Source: Anodontia alba (lineage: Eukaryota; Mollusca; Bivalvia; Lucinida; Lucinidae). Taken from it: a DNA stretch of 64,000 nucleotides. Positions within the stretch are counted from its first letter, which is position 1. The number at the start of each line of letters is the position of its first letter. This document shows positions 43,331 to 54,748 of the stretch, one piece after another. Below the pieces are notes generated by a model. The model ran no database searches and had not been told where the DNA came from. It worked only from the letters and a program-made list of their open reading frames with translations. The translations under genes and the position numbers were made by a program. The stretch spans positions 3,559,701 through 3,623,700 of the forward strand of contig OZ024828.1 in assembly GCA_964016985.1 (NCBI GenBank), read 5' to 3'.

Positions 43331-43536
43331 TACAGTGAAACCTGTGTAAGAGAGCCACCTTTGAGACTGACTTTAAATAGTGGTTGATGTGGAAAATGTG
43401 TATGTCTTATAAAGGTACATGTCATTAATTTTGCTAGCAAAATTACATGACATGTACCTTTATAAGACAGCCACCTTTCCATGTCAACCACTAAGGTCAC
43501 TCTCTAAGGTGGCTCTCTTACACAGGCTTCACTGTA
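43331..43536. mobile_element. 206-bp inverted-repeat element with target duplication
   Basis: TACAGTGAAACCTGTGTAAG and CTTACACAGGCTTCACTGTA are the ends; AGAGAGCCACCTT and AAGGTGGCTCTCT are next; the centre is the perfect palindrome TTTTGCTAGCAAAA. TTGAGG flanks it at 43325-43330 and 43537-43542. The stretch 43543-44080 has nothing recognised. Confidence 0.86.
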
Positions 43537-44084
43537 TTGAGGTATAGTGCCAGGGCCATAAATCAAAGCACTATAGTGCTGATGGGGCGGTTGCCTGAAA
43601 AATCTTTTCAGTGTCAAACGTCATATGTAAATTATAATATCATATTTATAAAGGCCTTTTCGAGTTTCGGTGGAAAAGGTCCTTTTCGGTGTTTAGTAGG
43701 ACAGCGGTTAGGGTTAAACATTTTACCCAACGCTGTAGAGTTTGCGCATTTTTCTGGGCTATTCATATTCGTCCACCGATATTGTACTCAATATGATTAA
43801 GATCTCATTTCTTCACAGGTGTGAAGTTTTCTTTGGTTTTGTTTATTTATTCACTATTCATAAGCACCAGGATCTATAAGTCTAATATGTTTGAATGCAG
43901 AAGTTAGCGTTATCAGCTTTGGCAGGGAATTATTTGTTAGGTAGTTATTAGGTTTGTAGTAACAAGAAAACGGATTGTCGAAATGTGAAATCTAGTGGTT
44001 TTGCAACCGCCCCAAATAAATTCGGAAGCACCCTCCAGTTTGTATGGTTATGATTATTTTTCAATAAAAAAAGACTATTTCTAT

Positions 44085-44260
44085 TAAGGGAACTAGACAC
44101 TTTTAGTACATTTTTCGCCAGTTTTTGCAAGGGAGACAACTTTTTTGAGTTTCTTTTAACTTTTCTGCGCACTAACCCACTACAGAAAAGAAAAGAGGTC
44201 TACGCTAAAAGAAAAGAATTTGCTCCCTTCTTTTAGAGCAGACCTCTTTTCAGAAGGGCG
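44085..44260. mobile_element. GAATTTGCTCCC-type fold-back, partial
   Basis: Has AGAGGTCTACGCTAAAAG and GAAAAGAATTTGCTCCC; one inner arm is lost. Confidence 0.68.
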
Positions 44261-44574
44261 GTAAAACAAACACCTTTGACATAGTTGACTCACCCTTAAA
44301 TGCGTACCCATTCTCCTTAATACTTTCAGATCTTTGAAAATCTTATTGAATACTGTAAATGGGGGTGAGTTTGACAACTGTTTTGAAATCTGAACGTTAC
44401 AAACTTTCTCACTTACATCCGATTTTGATAAAAATGATTTTATCACAGGCATTGTTCCAGGTGCTGCAAAATATATAGTGTTTTGTAGTCAGCTATTTTT
44501 GAGTTCGTAAAAGTAATTACAGGATGTTAGCGCAACATCCTCATAATCTGTTATTGTACTTAAGAGAAATGAAT

Positions 44575-44760
44575 GCACTTTCAAGGGAGACAACTCTGTC
44601 AAAATTGTTTTGTCTCCCTTCTGAAAGGTACCACTCTAAAAGGAAAGAATTTGCTCTCCTTGGGAGCTAATTCTTTCCTTTTAGAGTTTCCCCTTTTCAG
44701 AAGGGTTTGGTGTGAAGGGACCCAATAGGAAATTATTTTTTCTTGTTAAAATGGCGGAAA
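44575..44760. mobile_element. GAATTTGCTCCC-type fold-back element
   Basis: AGGGAGACAACTCTGTCAAA, GGAAAGAATTTGCTCTCCTT / GGGAGCTAATTCTTTCC, CCCTTTTCAGAAGGG and AAAATGGCGGAAAATCTG. The stretch 44761-45127 holds nothing recognised. Confidence 0.82.
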
Positions 44761-45127
44761 ATCTGCCAGGTGTATTTTGTCACCATTAGTAAAATGTGGA
44801 TAAACAATTCAGCCATTGTAAACGCTCTACTGCATCTTTGAGTTCCGCCTCTGAGGTCGGTGATTCCTTGAAAACTGCGTGTGCCCAATAGGTGTCTACG
44901 CCCGTTGTATGCTTTTAGTTTTCCAGGTATCACTCATGTTTAAGAAAAAATTCGGAAGTGTAGTAAAATATCCACAGAAGCTAAAACTGTTTTTCTCGTT
45001 TTACACTGAATCACTTTAGAAATCAGGAACAACAAACATACTTATTTTCAAGTACCTAAGTACAAAACACCGAATATGGTTATACCCCGTGGATTTGTCG
45101 AAATGACTTGCCTTTCCCTTTAATTCC

Positions 45128-45325
45128 CTTTTAAAGCTTAGCATGCTGGGTAAAATTATCAGCCAACGACATTTCTAAATAGTTTTCTGTTTTTGTCCAG
45201 AAAACAGGCTATGGCATTTCATGGAAATCGTCTAGGAGACAAATTGCATGAAATATTAAACCCTATTTTTCTGGGAAAAATAAAATATATGTGTCGTCCT
45301 CTGAAATTGCCCTGAGAATGGTTAA
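45128..45325. mobile_element. GACATTTCATGCAA-type fold-back element
   Basis: GGCATTTCATGGAAATCGTC pairs with GACAAATTGCATGAAATATT; outer TTTGTCCAGAAAACAGG and TTTTCTGGGAAAAATAA. Confidence 0.82.
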
Positions 45326-45806
45326 GGTTAATGTGTTGAATACCTAATGACAGATGATATGCCACTGACAGTTTTTCAATTTTCAAAAAGCAAACAAAAC
45401 AAGTATCTGATCAAGTGAAATAAAATTCTATGAGCTCGGATCCTGTCTAGGATGGGGGTGGGGTGGTAACTTGGGGATAATTTTGGTACGGGTGTGTGCG
45501 AGCTAGTATTTCAAACCTACCCCATTCATATACCTAGCCATTGAAAAAAACTAATCCGGTCATAAACTAGATCATCTGAAATGTTGACTGATTCATATAC
45601 TGCCCTTGGATTTTTTTTACCCATTTATTGCTGGTAGTTAGGCAAATATTGCTGCTAATTCATTGAATAAAAAGAGAACAAGCAGCCTCAAAAATCTCTG
45701 AATGAAAAATATGTGCATATACCGGGATGTCAGAAAAAGTGGGGCCTTTCATATACCAATCAAGAAAAATCGGCGCTTTAATGTTTTTTTATTTACCCAT
45801 ATTTAC

Positions 45807-45862
45807 CCCCCCCCCCTCCCCCCCCCCCCCCCCCCCACACACACACACCACCTCGCACCCCC
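45807..45862. repeat. C-run plus (CA)n low-complexity tract
   Basis: Runs of C interrupted by single T, then CACACACACC. The stretch 45326-45806 and 45863-46214 has nothing recognised. Confidence 0.95.
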
Positions 45863-46214
45863 ACCCCCATGCACACACTCACCCACCCTGAGGATCCTGT
45901 TATAAATCAGAAAAGTTAATTAAGAAAAATAAAGATTTTCTGTTTCTAGGAATTACGCAACTACTAATAAACAACCTCAGTCCTCGTAACTTTATACCTA
46001 TGTAAATTATAAACAAGTTTAAAGCTTTATGGTGTTCATTCTCTCCCATATGTTAAATTTACAGCTCACAAATAAAATCTACCCGTGTGTAAATTTTAAC
46101 AAACTACATAAAGTATAGTTCTCCTGTCCTAAAGTGATAAAGAAATGCTAGATAATACGGGTGACACAACTTGTGGTAAATACGCTCTGATGTGTAAATA
46201 TAAACCATTAAAGC

Positions 46215-46560
46215 ACCTATCACAACAGCAGCAGACGGCATATTTCATCTTTTTTTTTTTTTTTTCTAAGAAAGTAAAGTTTTGACATTTCATGTGAACC
46301 GCCGCTTGTGTTCAAACATAAATGTGTAAATATTAACCTTAAAGCGTCAGTCAAAACTGCAGCAGATATTATGAAATAGTTTTGTTTTCTTTTTCTCTCT
46401 AAGCTGAGCATGAATCCAAATGTCTGTCAAGAGTTTTACATGAAATGTCAACACATATTTTCTCTGAAAAATTGCAGACGATTCAAATGAAATGATAAGA
46501 CTTATTTTCTCTCAAAAAAAAAAGTAGTCGTCTGCTACAAATTTTGCTTGGCGTCTTAAA
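46215..46560. mobile_element. Compound of two GACATTTCATG-type fold-backs
   Basis: TTTTGACATTTCATGTGAAC near 46280 and TTTACATGAAATGTCAACAC near 46434, with a T-run at 46250 and the GTCGTCTGCTACAAATT end near 46527. CCTTAAAGCG(T)C and TAAATATTAACC are duplicated in the middle. Confidence 0.65.
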
Positions 46561-46964
46561 GGTTAAAAAGAAACAAATGTTGAACTTTTGGTGTGGTTTT
46601 ACAATACAGAAAGTCGATACGATAGTATATGAACACCTCATTTGGACAGGACAAGAAGGAAGTTAGCTATTCCATTTACCTATGACACCATGTTAAATTT
46701 TTAAATAAAGGATTGAGATCTGAAATGATTCCAGAAATAAAAACAAATCGGCCAATATGAAGTGGTATAAGAGAGTGGCGGTTGTAAAGTCTGGTATGTA
46801 TAATTCATTTATTTATTTATTTTTTTATTTAGCTGTTTGACAGAACGTTCAGTAGCTGTATTTTTTAACTGTTAAGCGTGTGTAATATAAGGAGAATTAA
46901 AAATACAGTTTCTAGGAAGGCAACTGTCAAATTTGTTGTGTTCCCTTCTAAAAAAAGGGTCAGA

Positions 46965-47175
46965 AAGTACAATTTCATGGGAGACAACTATGTCGAAGTT
47001 ATTTTTGCTCCCTTCTGAATAAAGGTCTACTCAAAGGGCAAAGAATTCGCTCCCACTGAGAGTAAATCCTTTCCTTTTAGTGTAGACCCCTTTTCAGAAG
47101 GTGGGGTGTAAAAGAAAGCAAACAGAAAGTCATAAAACTTGTCTCCATTGTCAAAAATTTCTGAAAATCGGGGGA
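46965..47175. mobile_element. GAATTTGCTCCC-type fold-back element
   Basis: GGGAGACAACTATGTCGAAG, GCAAAGAATTCGCTCCCAC and AGTAAATCCTTTCCTTTTAG. The same element lies at 49655-49870 in the right copy. Confidence 0.8.
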
Positions 47176-47427
47176 AAATATATCCATCCTTAAATTATTG
47201 TGGCCATCATGACACGTTTTGGTTTACATTAAGTCAATATACCTATATGTAAAATGTATATGAGTACGTCATAGCTCTACATAAGGGATTGTTTCAACAA
47301 CAAAAAAATGATATTTTTCTCCACAAAAAAAAAACATATGGGTACTCATAAGAAACAACTTGCATAGGCGTTTCTGAATGCGTACCAAGAATATATGAGC
47401 AAGTGGCTGAGAAAAGGGACCTTAGAA

Positions 47428-47500
47428 CATATGCGAACAGCGAAGATCCAGACCAGACTGCGCGATCGCGCAGCCTGGTCAGGATCTTCGCTGTTCGCCA
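47428..47500. repeat. GCGAACAGCGAAGATCC hairpin
   Basis: CGAACAGCGAAGATCCAGAC / GGTCAGGATCTTCGCTGTTC around CTGCGCGATCGCGCAG; almost perfect. The duplicate at 50109-50180 has CACCGC in the centre. Confidence 0.9.
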
Positions 47501-47639
47501 GCACCAATATAGGACCCTTGTTGAAGATATAGGACTAATAGCGAAGATCTTGACCCGACGTGTGGGCTGTGCTTCGCAATTTGTATATGCCCAAAGGGCT
47601 TTTTTGTCAGCCGACAGCCCATATGGGGATATATCACTT

Positions 47640-47990
47640 ATGTGGAGAAATGTCATTTCACTTCTGTCCCGAAACTTTGTCGGTGGTTGTGGCATCACTG
47701 ATAACTTTGAGATTAATTCTCTCCATTTTGTTCTTGATTTTGTCTTCAACTGCCCTTTCCCAGTCAGCATTCTACGTAAATCTATATCGGGCCGTCATCG
47801 GCCCGTCAGGGTAGCTGACGGGCCGATGACGGCCCGATGTAGATTTACGTAGAATGCTAGCTGGGTTGCGAGCTTGCGAACCTAGACCGGTCCAGCCCTT
47901 GGTGTTGTCTTCCCCCATCTTTTCTTCTGCTTTTGCCTTTTTCTACCTTGATCCGTTAGCTGTGCCTTGTAGAGCTGTCTTTGCCATGCC
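47640..47990 (-). pseudogene. LINE ORF2 C-terminal remnant split by the 107-bp palindrome
   Basis: Minus strand: a basic stretch (QGRKRQKQKKRW) then EDNTKGWTGLGSQARN up to the palindrome at 47759-47865. Beyond it KWRELISKLSVMPQPPTKFR corresponds to the usual KWR-LV-KSSVVPQRP-R end of endonuclease-type LINE proteins. Frames are broken. The right copy is at 50330-50670. Confidence 0.65.
47759..47865. mobile_element. 107-bp palindromic element in the LINE remnant
   Basis: CCCAGTCAGCATTCTACG to AGAATGCTAGCTGGG; centre GTCAGGGTAGCTGAC. Confidence 0.9.
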
Positions 47991-48564
47991 AAAGAAACGT
48001 GAGATGTGACCGACTTAATTTGCTCAGAAGTCTTCATGCACACCTTTTCGATGGTTTTCTTGAAGCATATGAAGACAAGATAAGATCTTGCTTATACTGA
48101 ATGTGTTTCTTGCCAAGGAGTCTGAGATTGAATATTTTTCAGCGTCTGATCAAGGCCTAAACTATTTATTCAAATCTACTGCAATACTTAGCGTAAATAT
48201 GATATTGTCATAAAGACGTGTTTTTCCAGTCCACTCGACTAAGTGATGATACAAGGTCTATAATTATATGGGAGCGCTTTTGTTTCACCTTTTCGCGACT
48301 TGCATTAATTGGTGTGATTTGGGATTTCCCCAAGAAGTACGAAAATAGCCGTTTTCCATTAAGAGGCTCAACATAGAGTAATGGATTCAGAACTACTCTC
48401 CAAACGAGGAAGTGTTTCATGCCTAAACCACTGAGACCAGATTATCTAGACATATTCAATTTTAAAAGAATATCAAAGACATATTAGCTTGAAATAAGTC
48501 GTTCAGTTTTAGACATTACCAATCGCAGACGACAACGGTTTCTAAAACAGATATCTGAAAAAAG

Positions 48565-48848
48565 GTTAGAGAAAAGTCCAGGGAGTGCCACAATCACAAA
48601 CCGCAGCCCTTCCCAGACCCCAAGAGGAAGAGGGAACCGACAAATCTAAACAAGCACAAACCGAACAAACGTACGAAAAGCACTAAGATTAGCTCTCTCT
48701 TCCCAAGCGAGGTAATCGCAATATTAAAAGGACTGAAAAACACAAGAACAAAATGACACACGGAAAGACATACAACAAATCGCCTCGTAGAATAGACTAC
48801 AAAGCAACAAAGAGTAAGACTAACACCGGGACCACCACCTTAGAACAA
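48565..48848 (-). mobile_element. PLE-B 3' fragment (minus)
   Basis: Starts with GGTTAGAGAAAAGTCCAGGG, the fixed 3' end of PLE-B, and runs to about ACCACCTTAGAACAAAAC; 5'-truncated. Absent from the right copy of the duplication. Confidence 0.85.
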
Positions 48849-49103
48849 AACACTATGCCTAAAAATCTTCTATAGCATTTTATGTTACATGTCTGATTAT
48901 TATTGAGGCCCTCCCAGGGGTTCTGGGGAACAGAGGAATAATGTCATTTATTTTAGGGGAACAGGAGAACACAAGTCCAAAAATGAAGGGAACAGGGGAA
49001 CAAATGTAATTTTGGGGAGCAGGGAACATAGAAAATTAAGATTTTGATTTTTGGGAACAAGCGAAAATGCTGAAATATTTCAGGGGAACAAGAGAACAAG
49101 TAT

Positions 49104-49131
49104 CCCCCCGCCCCCCCTCCCCCCCCCCCCG

Positions 49132-49184
<53 letters not shown>

Positions 49185-49196
49185 ACCACCACCACC
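49104..49196. repeat. C-run, (CA)n and (CCA)n tract
   Basis: Long C-runs, then ACACAC, then ACCACC. The right copy (51307-51355) has only a short C-run and more CA, so this tract differs between the copies. Confidence 0.95.
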
Positions 49197-49399
49197 ACAT
49201 GGGAGAGACTCATTTGTCCAGGAATTTCGAAGCTTTACAGCATATACTTGGTATAAACGGTATAATATATAGAGGATATTCAAATGTTTGTCGTGAGTAT
49301 GACTTTTATTTCATTCGTCGTGAAGTGAAAAAATGTATATTTCATGAGTTGCATCGAATGAGAAGTGCATATTCACTTTTCCATCCTTCACTCGAGTGA

Positions 49400-49599
49400 N
49401 NNNNNNNNNNNNNNNNNNNNNNNNNNNNNNNNNNNNNNNNNNNNNNNNNNNNNNNNNNNNNNNNNNNNNNNNNNNNNNNNNNNNNNNNNNNNNNNNNNNN
49501 NNNNNNNNNNNNNNNNNNNNNNNNNNNNNNNNNNNNNNNNNNNNNNNNNNNNNNNNNNNNNNNNNNNNNNNNNNNNNNNNNNNNNNNNNNNNNNNNNNN
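49400..49599. other. Assembly gap, exactly 200 N
   Basis: A round-number run of N, so its true length is unknown. Open frames over it consist of unknown residues and carry no information. Confidence 0.99.
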
Positions 49600-51312
49600 A
49601 CAACTGTCAAATTTGTTGTGTTCCCTTCTAAAAAAAAGGGTCAGAAAGTACAATTTCATGGGAGACAACTATGTCGAAGTTATTTTTGCTCCCTTCTGAA
49701 TAAAGGTCTACTCAAAGGGCAAAGAATTCGCTCCCACTGAGAGTAAATCATTTCCTTTTAGTGTAGACCCCTTTTCAGAAGGTGGGGGTGTAAAAGAAAG
49801 CAAACAGAAAGTCATAAAACTTGTCTCCATTGTCAAAAATTTCTGAAAATCGGGGAAAATATATCCATCCTTAAATTATTGTGGCCATCATGACACGTTT
49901 TGGTTTACATTAAGTCAATATACCTATATGTAAAATGTATATGAGTACGTCATAGCTCTACATAAGGGATTGTTTCAACAACAAAAAAATGATATTTTCT
50001 CCACAAAAAAAAAAATATGGGTACTCATAAGAAACAACTTGCATAGGCGTTTCTGAATGCGTACCAAGAATATATGAGCAAGTGGCTGAGAAAAGGGACC
50101 TTAGAACATATGCGAACAGCGAAGATCCAGACCAGACTGCGCACACCGCGCAGCCTGGTCAGGATCTTCGCTGTTCGCCAGCACAATATAGGACCCTTGT
50201 TGAAGATATAGGACTAATAGCGAAGATCTTGACCCGACGTGTGGCTGTGCTTCGCAATTTGTATATGCCAAAGGGCCTTTTTGTCAGCCGACAGCCCATA
50301 TGGGGATATATCACTTATGTGGAGAAATGTCATTTCACTTCTGTCCCCGAAACTTTGTCGGTGGTTGTGGCATCACTGATAACTTTGAGATTAATTCTCT
50401 CCATTTTGTTCTTGATTTTGTCTTCAACTGCCCTTTCCCAGTCAGCATTCTACGTAAATCTATATCGGGCCGTCATCGGCCCGTCAGGGTAGCTGACGGG
50501 CCGATGACGGCCCGATGTAGATTTACGTAGAATGTTAGCTGGGTTGCGAGCTTGCGAACCTAGACCGGTCCAGCCCTTGGTGTTGTCTTCCCCCATCTTT
50601 TCTTCTGCTTTTGCCTTTTTCTACCTTGATCCGTTAGCTGTGCCTTGTAGAGCTGTCTTTGCCATGCCAAAGAAACGTGAGATGTGACCGACTTAATTTG
50701 CTCAGAAGTCTTCATGCACACCTTTTCGATGGTTTTCTTGAAGCATATGAAGACAAGATAAGATCTTGCTTATACTGAATGTGTTTCTTGCCAAGGAGTC
50801 TGAGATTGAATATTTTTCAGCGTCTGATCAAGGCCTAAACTATTTATTCAAATCTACTGCAATACTTAGCGTAAATATGATATTGTCATAAAGACATGTG
50901 TTTTTCCAGTCCACTCGACTGAGTGATGATACAAGGTCTATAATTACATGGGAGCGCTTTTGTTTCACATTTTCGCGACTTGCATTAATTGGTGTGATTG
51001 GGATTTCCCCAAGAAGTACGAAAATAGCCGTTTTCCATTAAGAGCCTCAAGCTTGAGTCTGATGGATTAAGAACTACTCTCCAAACGAGAAAGTTTTCAT
51101 GCCTAGACCACTGAGACCAGATTATCTAGACATATTCAATTTTAAAAGAATATCAAAGACATATTAGCTTAAAATAAGTCTAAAAATGAAGGGAACAGGG
51201 GAACAAATGTAATTTTGGGGAGCAGGGAACATAGAAAATTAAGATTTTGATTTTTGGGAACAAGGGAAAATGCTGAAATATTTCAGGGGAACAAGAGAAC
51301 AAGTATCCCCCC

Positions 51313-51343
<31 letters not shown>

Positions 51344-51505
51344 ACACCACCACCACATGGGAGGGACTCATTTGTCCAGGAATTTCGAAGCTTTACAGCA
51401 TATACTTGGTATACACGGTATAATATACTAGAAGATATTCAAATGTTTGGAGTGAATATGACTTTGATTTCATCGAGTGAAGTGAAAAAATGTATATTTC
51501 ATGAG
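49600..51505. repeat. Segment duplicated across the assembly gap, right copy
   Basis: Starts immediately after the gap at the same point as 46920. It includes the fold-back at 49655, hairpin at 50109, LINE remnant at 50330-50670 and 107-bp palindrome at 50437-50543. The 477-bp PLE-B-bearing part is missing at 51180. Confidence 0.92.
50437..50543. mobile_element. 107-bp palindromic element, duplicate of 47759
   Basis: Same sequence and position in the duplicated segment; one arm has AATGTTAGCTGGG. Confidence 0.9.
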
Positions 51506-51604
51506 TGCCGAATGGAGTGACTATGACTTTTATTTCATTCTCGTGAAATGAAAAAATGTATATTTCATTCGAAATAAAGTCATACTCACGACAAACATTT
51601 GAAT
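51433..51604. repeat. Fold-back with AAATGTTTG and ATTTCAT repeats
   Basis: CAAATGTTTGGAGTGAATAT at the left pairs with GTCATACTCACGACAAACAT at the right; internal TATATTTCATGAGTG / GTATATTTCATTCG repeats. From 51605 to 52181 nothing was recognised. Confidence 0.7.
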
Positions 51605-52181
51605 TTTCTTTTTATTATATACACCACTTTCGATAGAAGAGATGCAAATCTTGCATTTGCAAGGGGAAGTCTGACACGCAATTTTGTCCCTTGGCGGTGA
51701 CATATAAGAACCGCATAACAGCGGGAAACCTACTTAGCCTCTTTTTAAGGGATATGAGCAATAAAATCAACTGTATTTAGTTCAATTTAATAAAACAAGA
51801 AACATTTTAGGTATTGAACATGAATTTAGGTATTGAACATGCTTCCCTTTGACCATTAATGTAAATAAGAAAAAAAACTAGTTCCACTAGTGAAAATATA
51901 ACTTTTTCGAAATATGCATTTTATTTCATTAATAATTCTCTATATTTCATTACTTTGTATATAATAAATACTTGGTCTCAAAATACATAGTCGATTCTAA
52001 TCGCCAGCTGTGAGTTCAGACATATTAAGGAATTAGTTTGCACGTTTGCCAACATTTCTTGGTAACCGAACAAATAACAGTTTGTTGTCCAGAGGTGGCT
52101 GGCTCGGCGGGGAGATGCGGGCACGGTTGTGGTCATCGGGTGGGGATGAGGGGTTGGGGATGAGTTTATGTCTGAGAACCA

Positions 52182-52266
<85 letters not shown>
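52182..52266. repeat. (TA)n microsatellite
   Basis: About 42 TA units with a single slip near 52222. Confidence 0.98.
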
Positions 52267-52268
<2 letters not shown>

Positions 52269-52497
52269 TCTGTAGGTTGTTCTCGGCTGCTTGCCTTCTC
52301 CCTGTTTCCGAGTTCGTTGTTCTCTGTAGCGTTTAGATCTAGTTGTCTCTCAATAACCGTGTGACATCGATGATGTCGTTTTGTATAATTTCATTTTTTA
52401 ATTGATGTTCCTGTCTTCATTGGTGACAATCCTAAATTTGGTGGATTTTAGGCTATTAATGAAACAGTCCGGCAACAGCTGAGCGCTATAAAGGAGC

Positions 52498-52665
52498 AGC
52501 ATTCTGGCAGACGACATTTTAAAATATTTTTCATATTTTTCCCAGAAAAAATGATTGACGTTTCATGCACATTGTATCCATTGGAGACAATTTGCATAAA
52601 ATGTCAACTCCTGTTTTCTGGGAAAAATATAATAAATGTCACCAATGTCTGCTGAATTCGCGTTG
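52498..52665. mobile_element. GACATTTCATGCAA-type fold-back element
   Basis: TTGACGTTTCATGCACATTG pairs with GAGACAATTTGCATAAAATG; ends GCAGACGACATTTTAAAAT and ATGTCTGCTGAATTCGC. The stretch 52666-53590 holds no recognised gene; GACCACGGTCCACACTGTTTG at 53024 is half of an AAACAGTG hairpin. Confidence 0.85.
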
Positions 52666-53589
52666 AGGTGCCCAAATCACTAGAGATAGTCTGACTTATC
52701 TCCCTTTTGTTTATACTAGGAACCAAATCCAGCGAAGCACACTTTTTTAAAACAAGACATTTGAACGCCTATACTGTTTTTCAAAGCATGTCATGACGGT
52801 ACAAACTAAAATAAAACTGTCGTAATTTACAGGAAAGTATCAGACTTTATCTGTGTCAAGAAAGTAATGTAGTTTATATTTGAAAATATTTTTCCTGATT
52901 TTCAATGAAACGGGGTGAAACAAGCACGGCTTTCCTAAAAATACTGAAACTATAACAGAAATTGTATCCGGCCCGGATGCATCCTCGGAATCCAGGCTCA
53001 CATAAAAGTCTACTACACAGTCTGACCACGGTCCACACTGTTTGCTTGTATGCAAAAATAGGTTTGAAAAATTTGCGAGAATATTCAGTAGACGACATAA
53101 ACACACGACGTTTTAAGATGCAGGTTTTCTTGGCATTTTAAGGGTTAATAACTTTTTTCATCCGATTTTGACCAAATTTGCTTTAAAAATGTACGATTCG
53201 TCAAAATCACGCATCACAAGATCTTGCATCTCAGATACGTTCATTACCAACATTATTTTCCCTTTAAAGGCAAATGCAATGTTGGTGAAGAGGAATTCAT
53301 TATGCAAAACCTGAATAAATAATATTTATGTTTACAGCTTCTTCTCTAGGTATTTATTGATTTTGCTTTAAACTGGGTTGTTTTCTCTCAGAAAGAAGGC
53401 TTTATTTAATAGTTTGAAATATTTCATTAAATAATCGAAATAATGGCGCCCTTTATGATGCTTTTTAAATCTTTAAACGTCTCCATCTTCCTTAGTTATT
53501 ACCCGCATTTGATCAGATGTACATCAAAATGCATGATTTATCATTTTTTTCCATCTCGGGTACATTCTTGACAAACCCTCTGTTTCCCT

Positions 53590-53745
53590 TTCCCATAAAC
53601 GGGCCATCGGCAAACAGTGTAGAACGCGGCGTTTTATCAAGGTTTTCGCCGATTATATTAAAACGCAAGCCAGCCACTCCTTAAATTGGAAATGAACCTG
53701 CCCAAAAAGAGATACAGAAAAGTCCACTAAGCATTAATGGGTTAA
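53590..53745. mobile_element. Truncated TTAACCC-family element
   Basis: CATCGGCAAACAGTGTAGAA, CGCGGCGTTTTATCAAGG and, at the right, GCATTAATGGGTTAA. The hairpin has lost one arm. Confidence 0.65.
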
Positions 53746-54224
53746 ATTAAGGCACACCTTAATTCTAAAGAACTTTTTGTAAACCTGGATAATGGTACAC
53801 TCGGGGTATGGACTCTTCTTATTTAGTTCGTGTTCAGCCTATAATAATTTTCATTGTAATCTATCCTACAAACAATGGGGCTAACATAGCTTCCTTGTTG
53901 AAACAAAACGTCACAGCGGTATAGCTTAAAACAAATACCTGAAAACATGCCTAGCACTTAATCAGAAACAGTTTTCTGTGAAATCGGATATCTGCGCTAA
54001 TTAACCAGACAATAGTCCTACGTGTCAGGCGAAATGAGACATAGCCTCTATGTGAACAGCGTAAACTCGAATCAGCCCGTCATTCGCACAGGCTGATCAA
54101 GCCCTTCACTAGTAGTAAATACAACTATACCCAGTGTTTCTATAGTCGAACAACGGCCCTGATCGATCTTGGTATCTTGGCCTTAACAGATCGCATATGA
54201 CGCGTGTTGCACGAAAAGGGCCCG

Positions 54225-54300
54225 TATGCAGTCTGCGGACAACGCAGGCCCAGATCAGCCTGCGCGTTCGCGCAGGCTGATCTTGGCCTTCATTGTCCGC
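54225..54300. repeat. GCGGACAACGCAGGCCC hairpin
   Basis: CCAGATCAGCCTGCGCG-TT-CGCGCAGGCTGATCTTGG, nearly perfect. A weaker one is at 54350-54410. The stretch 53746-54224 has only a degenerate hairpin at 54050-54110. Confidence 0.85.
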
Positions 54301-54672
54301 TTATAGAATCAATAGACACCGTAGTATATGTCGACGAACAGAGAATGTCCAGATCAGACTGCGCGGATGTGCACACTCATTTGGACCATCGTTGTTCGCA
54401 TATGACATAAGGGCCTTTTTCTCATGTTTCGCATCATATGCGATAAGCTTATTTCGACTTGACGTTCTTTATTTCAGAAAGACATTCTATTAATTGCACC
54501 TCGCCACGAGAAAATGTTCTATAAGGCATATGCGAACGTTGAAGAGCCATCAAGGACGCACAATCGGAAAAAGGCCGTTTTCTGTGCACCGATATATACT
54601 GAAGTGAAAAAGAAACGCAGGGTAAACTTTTATGCTGAATTAAAATAATGTTTTAAAAAGTGTCTAAAATAT

Positions 54673-54748
54673 TTTCATATGACAATTTAATTGGATTCAC
54701 TCTGTTTTAAAACAGAATGAATTCAATTAAATTGTCATATTTCTCTTC
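54673..54748. repeat. AT-rich palindrome
   Basis: CATATGACAATTTAATTGGA and TTCAATTAAATTGTCATAT around TCTGTTTTAAAACAGA. It and its flanks (TATACTGAAGTGAAAAAG at 54596, CTTTTTCACTTCAGTATATA at 55455) may be ends of an ~880-bp element, 54594-55476. Confidence 0.7.

Larger units (their letters stand above)
46920..49399. repeat. Segment duplicated across the assembly gap, left copy
   Basis: From GGCAACTGTCAAATTTGTTG onward, this matches 49600-51505 almost base for base (same fold-backs, LINE remnant and 107-bp palindrome). The left copy has about 477 bp extra (48501-48977), bounded by AAGTC direct repeats and containing a PLE-B piece. Confidence 0.92.

Noticed and set aside
47403..47852. 149-aa plus-strand frame, repeated at 50082-50492
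   Set aside because: Composed of a hairpin, an antisense LINE remnant and the 107-bp palindrome; openness is shared only because the segment is duplicated.
49051..49399. Proline- and glycine-rich frames
   Set aside because: Translation of a C-run and CA repeats beside the gap.
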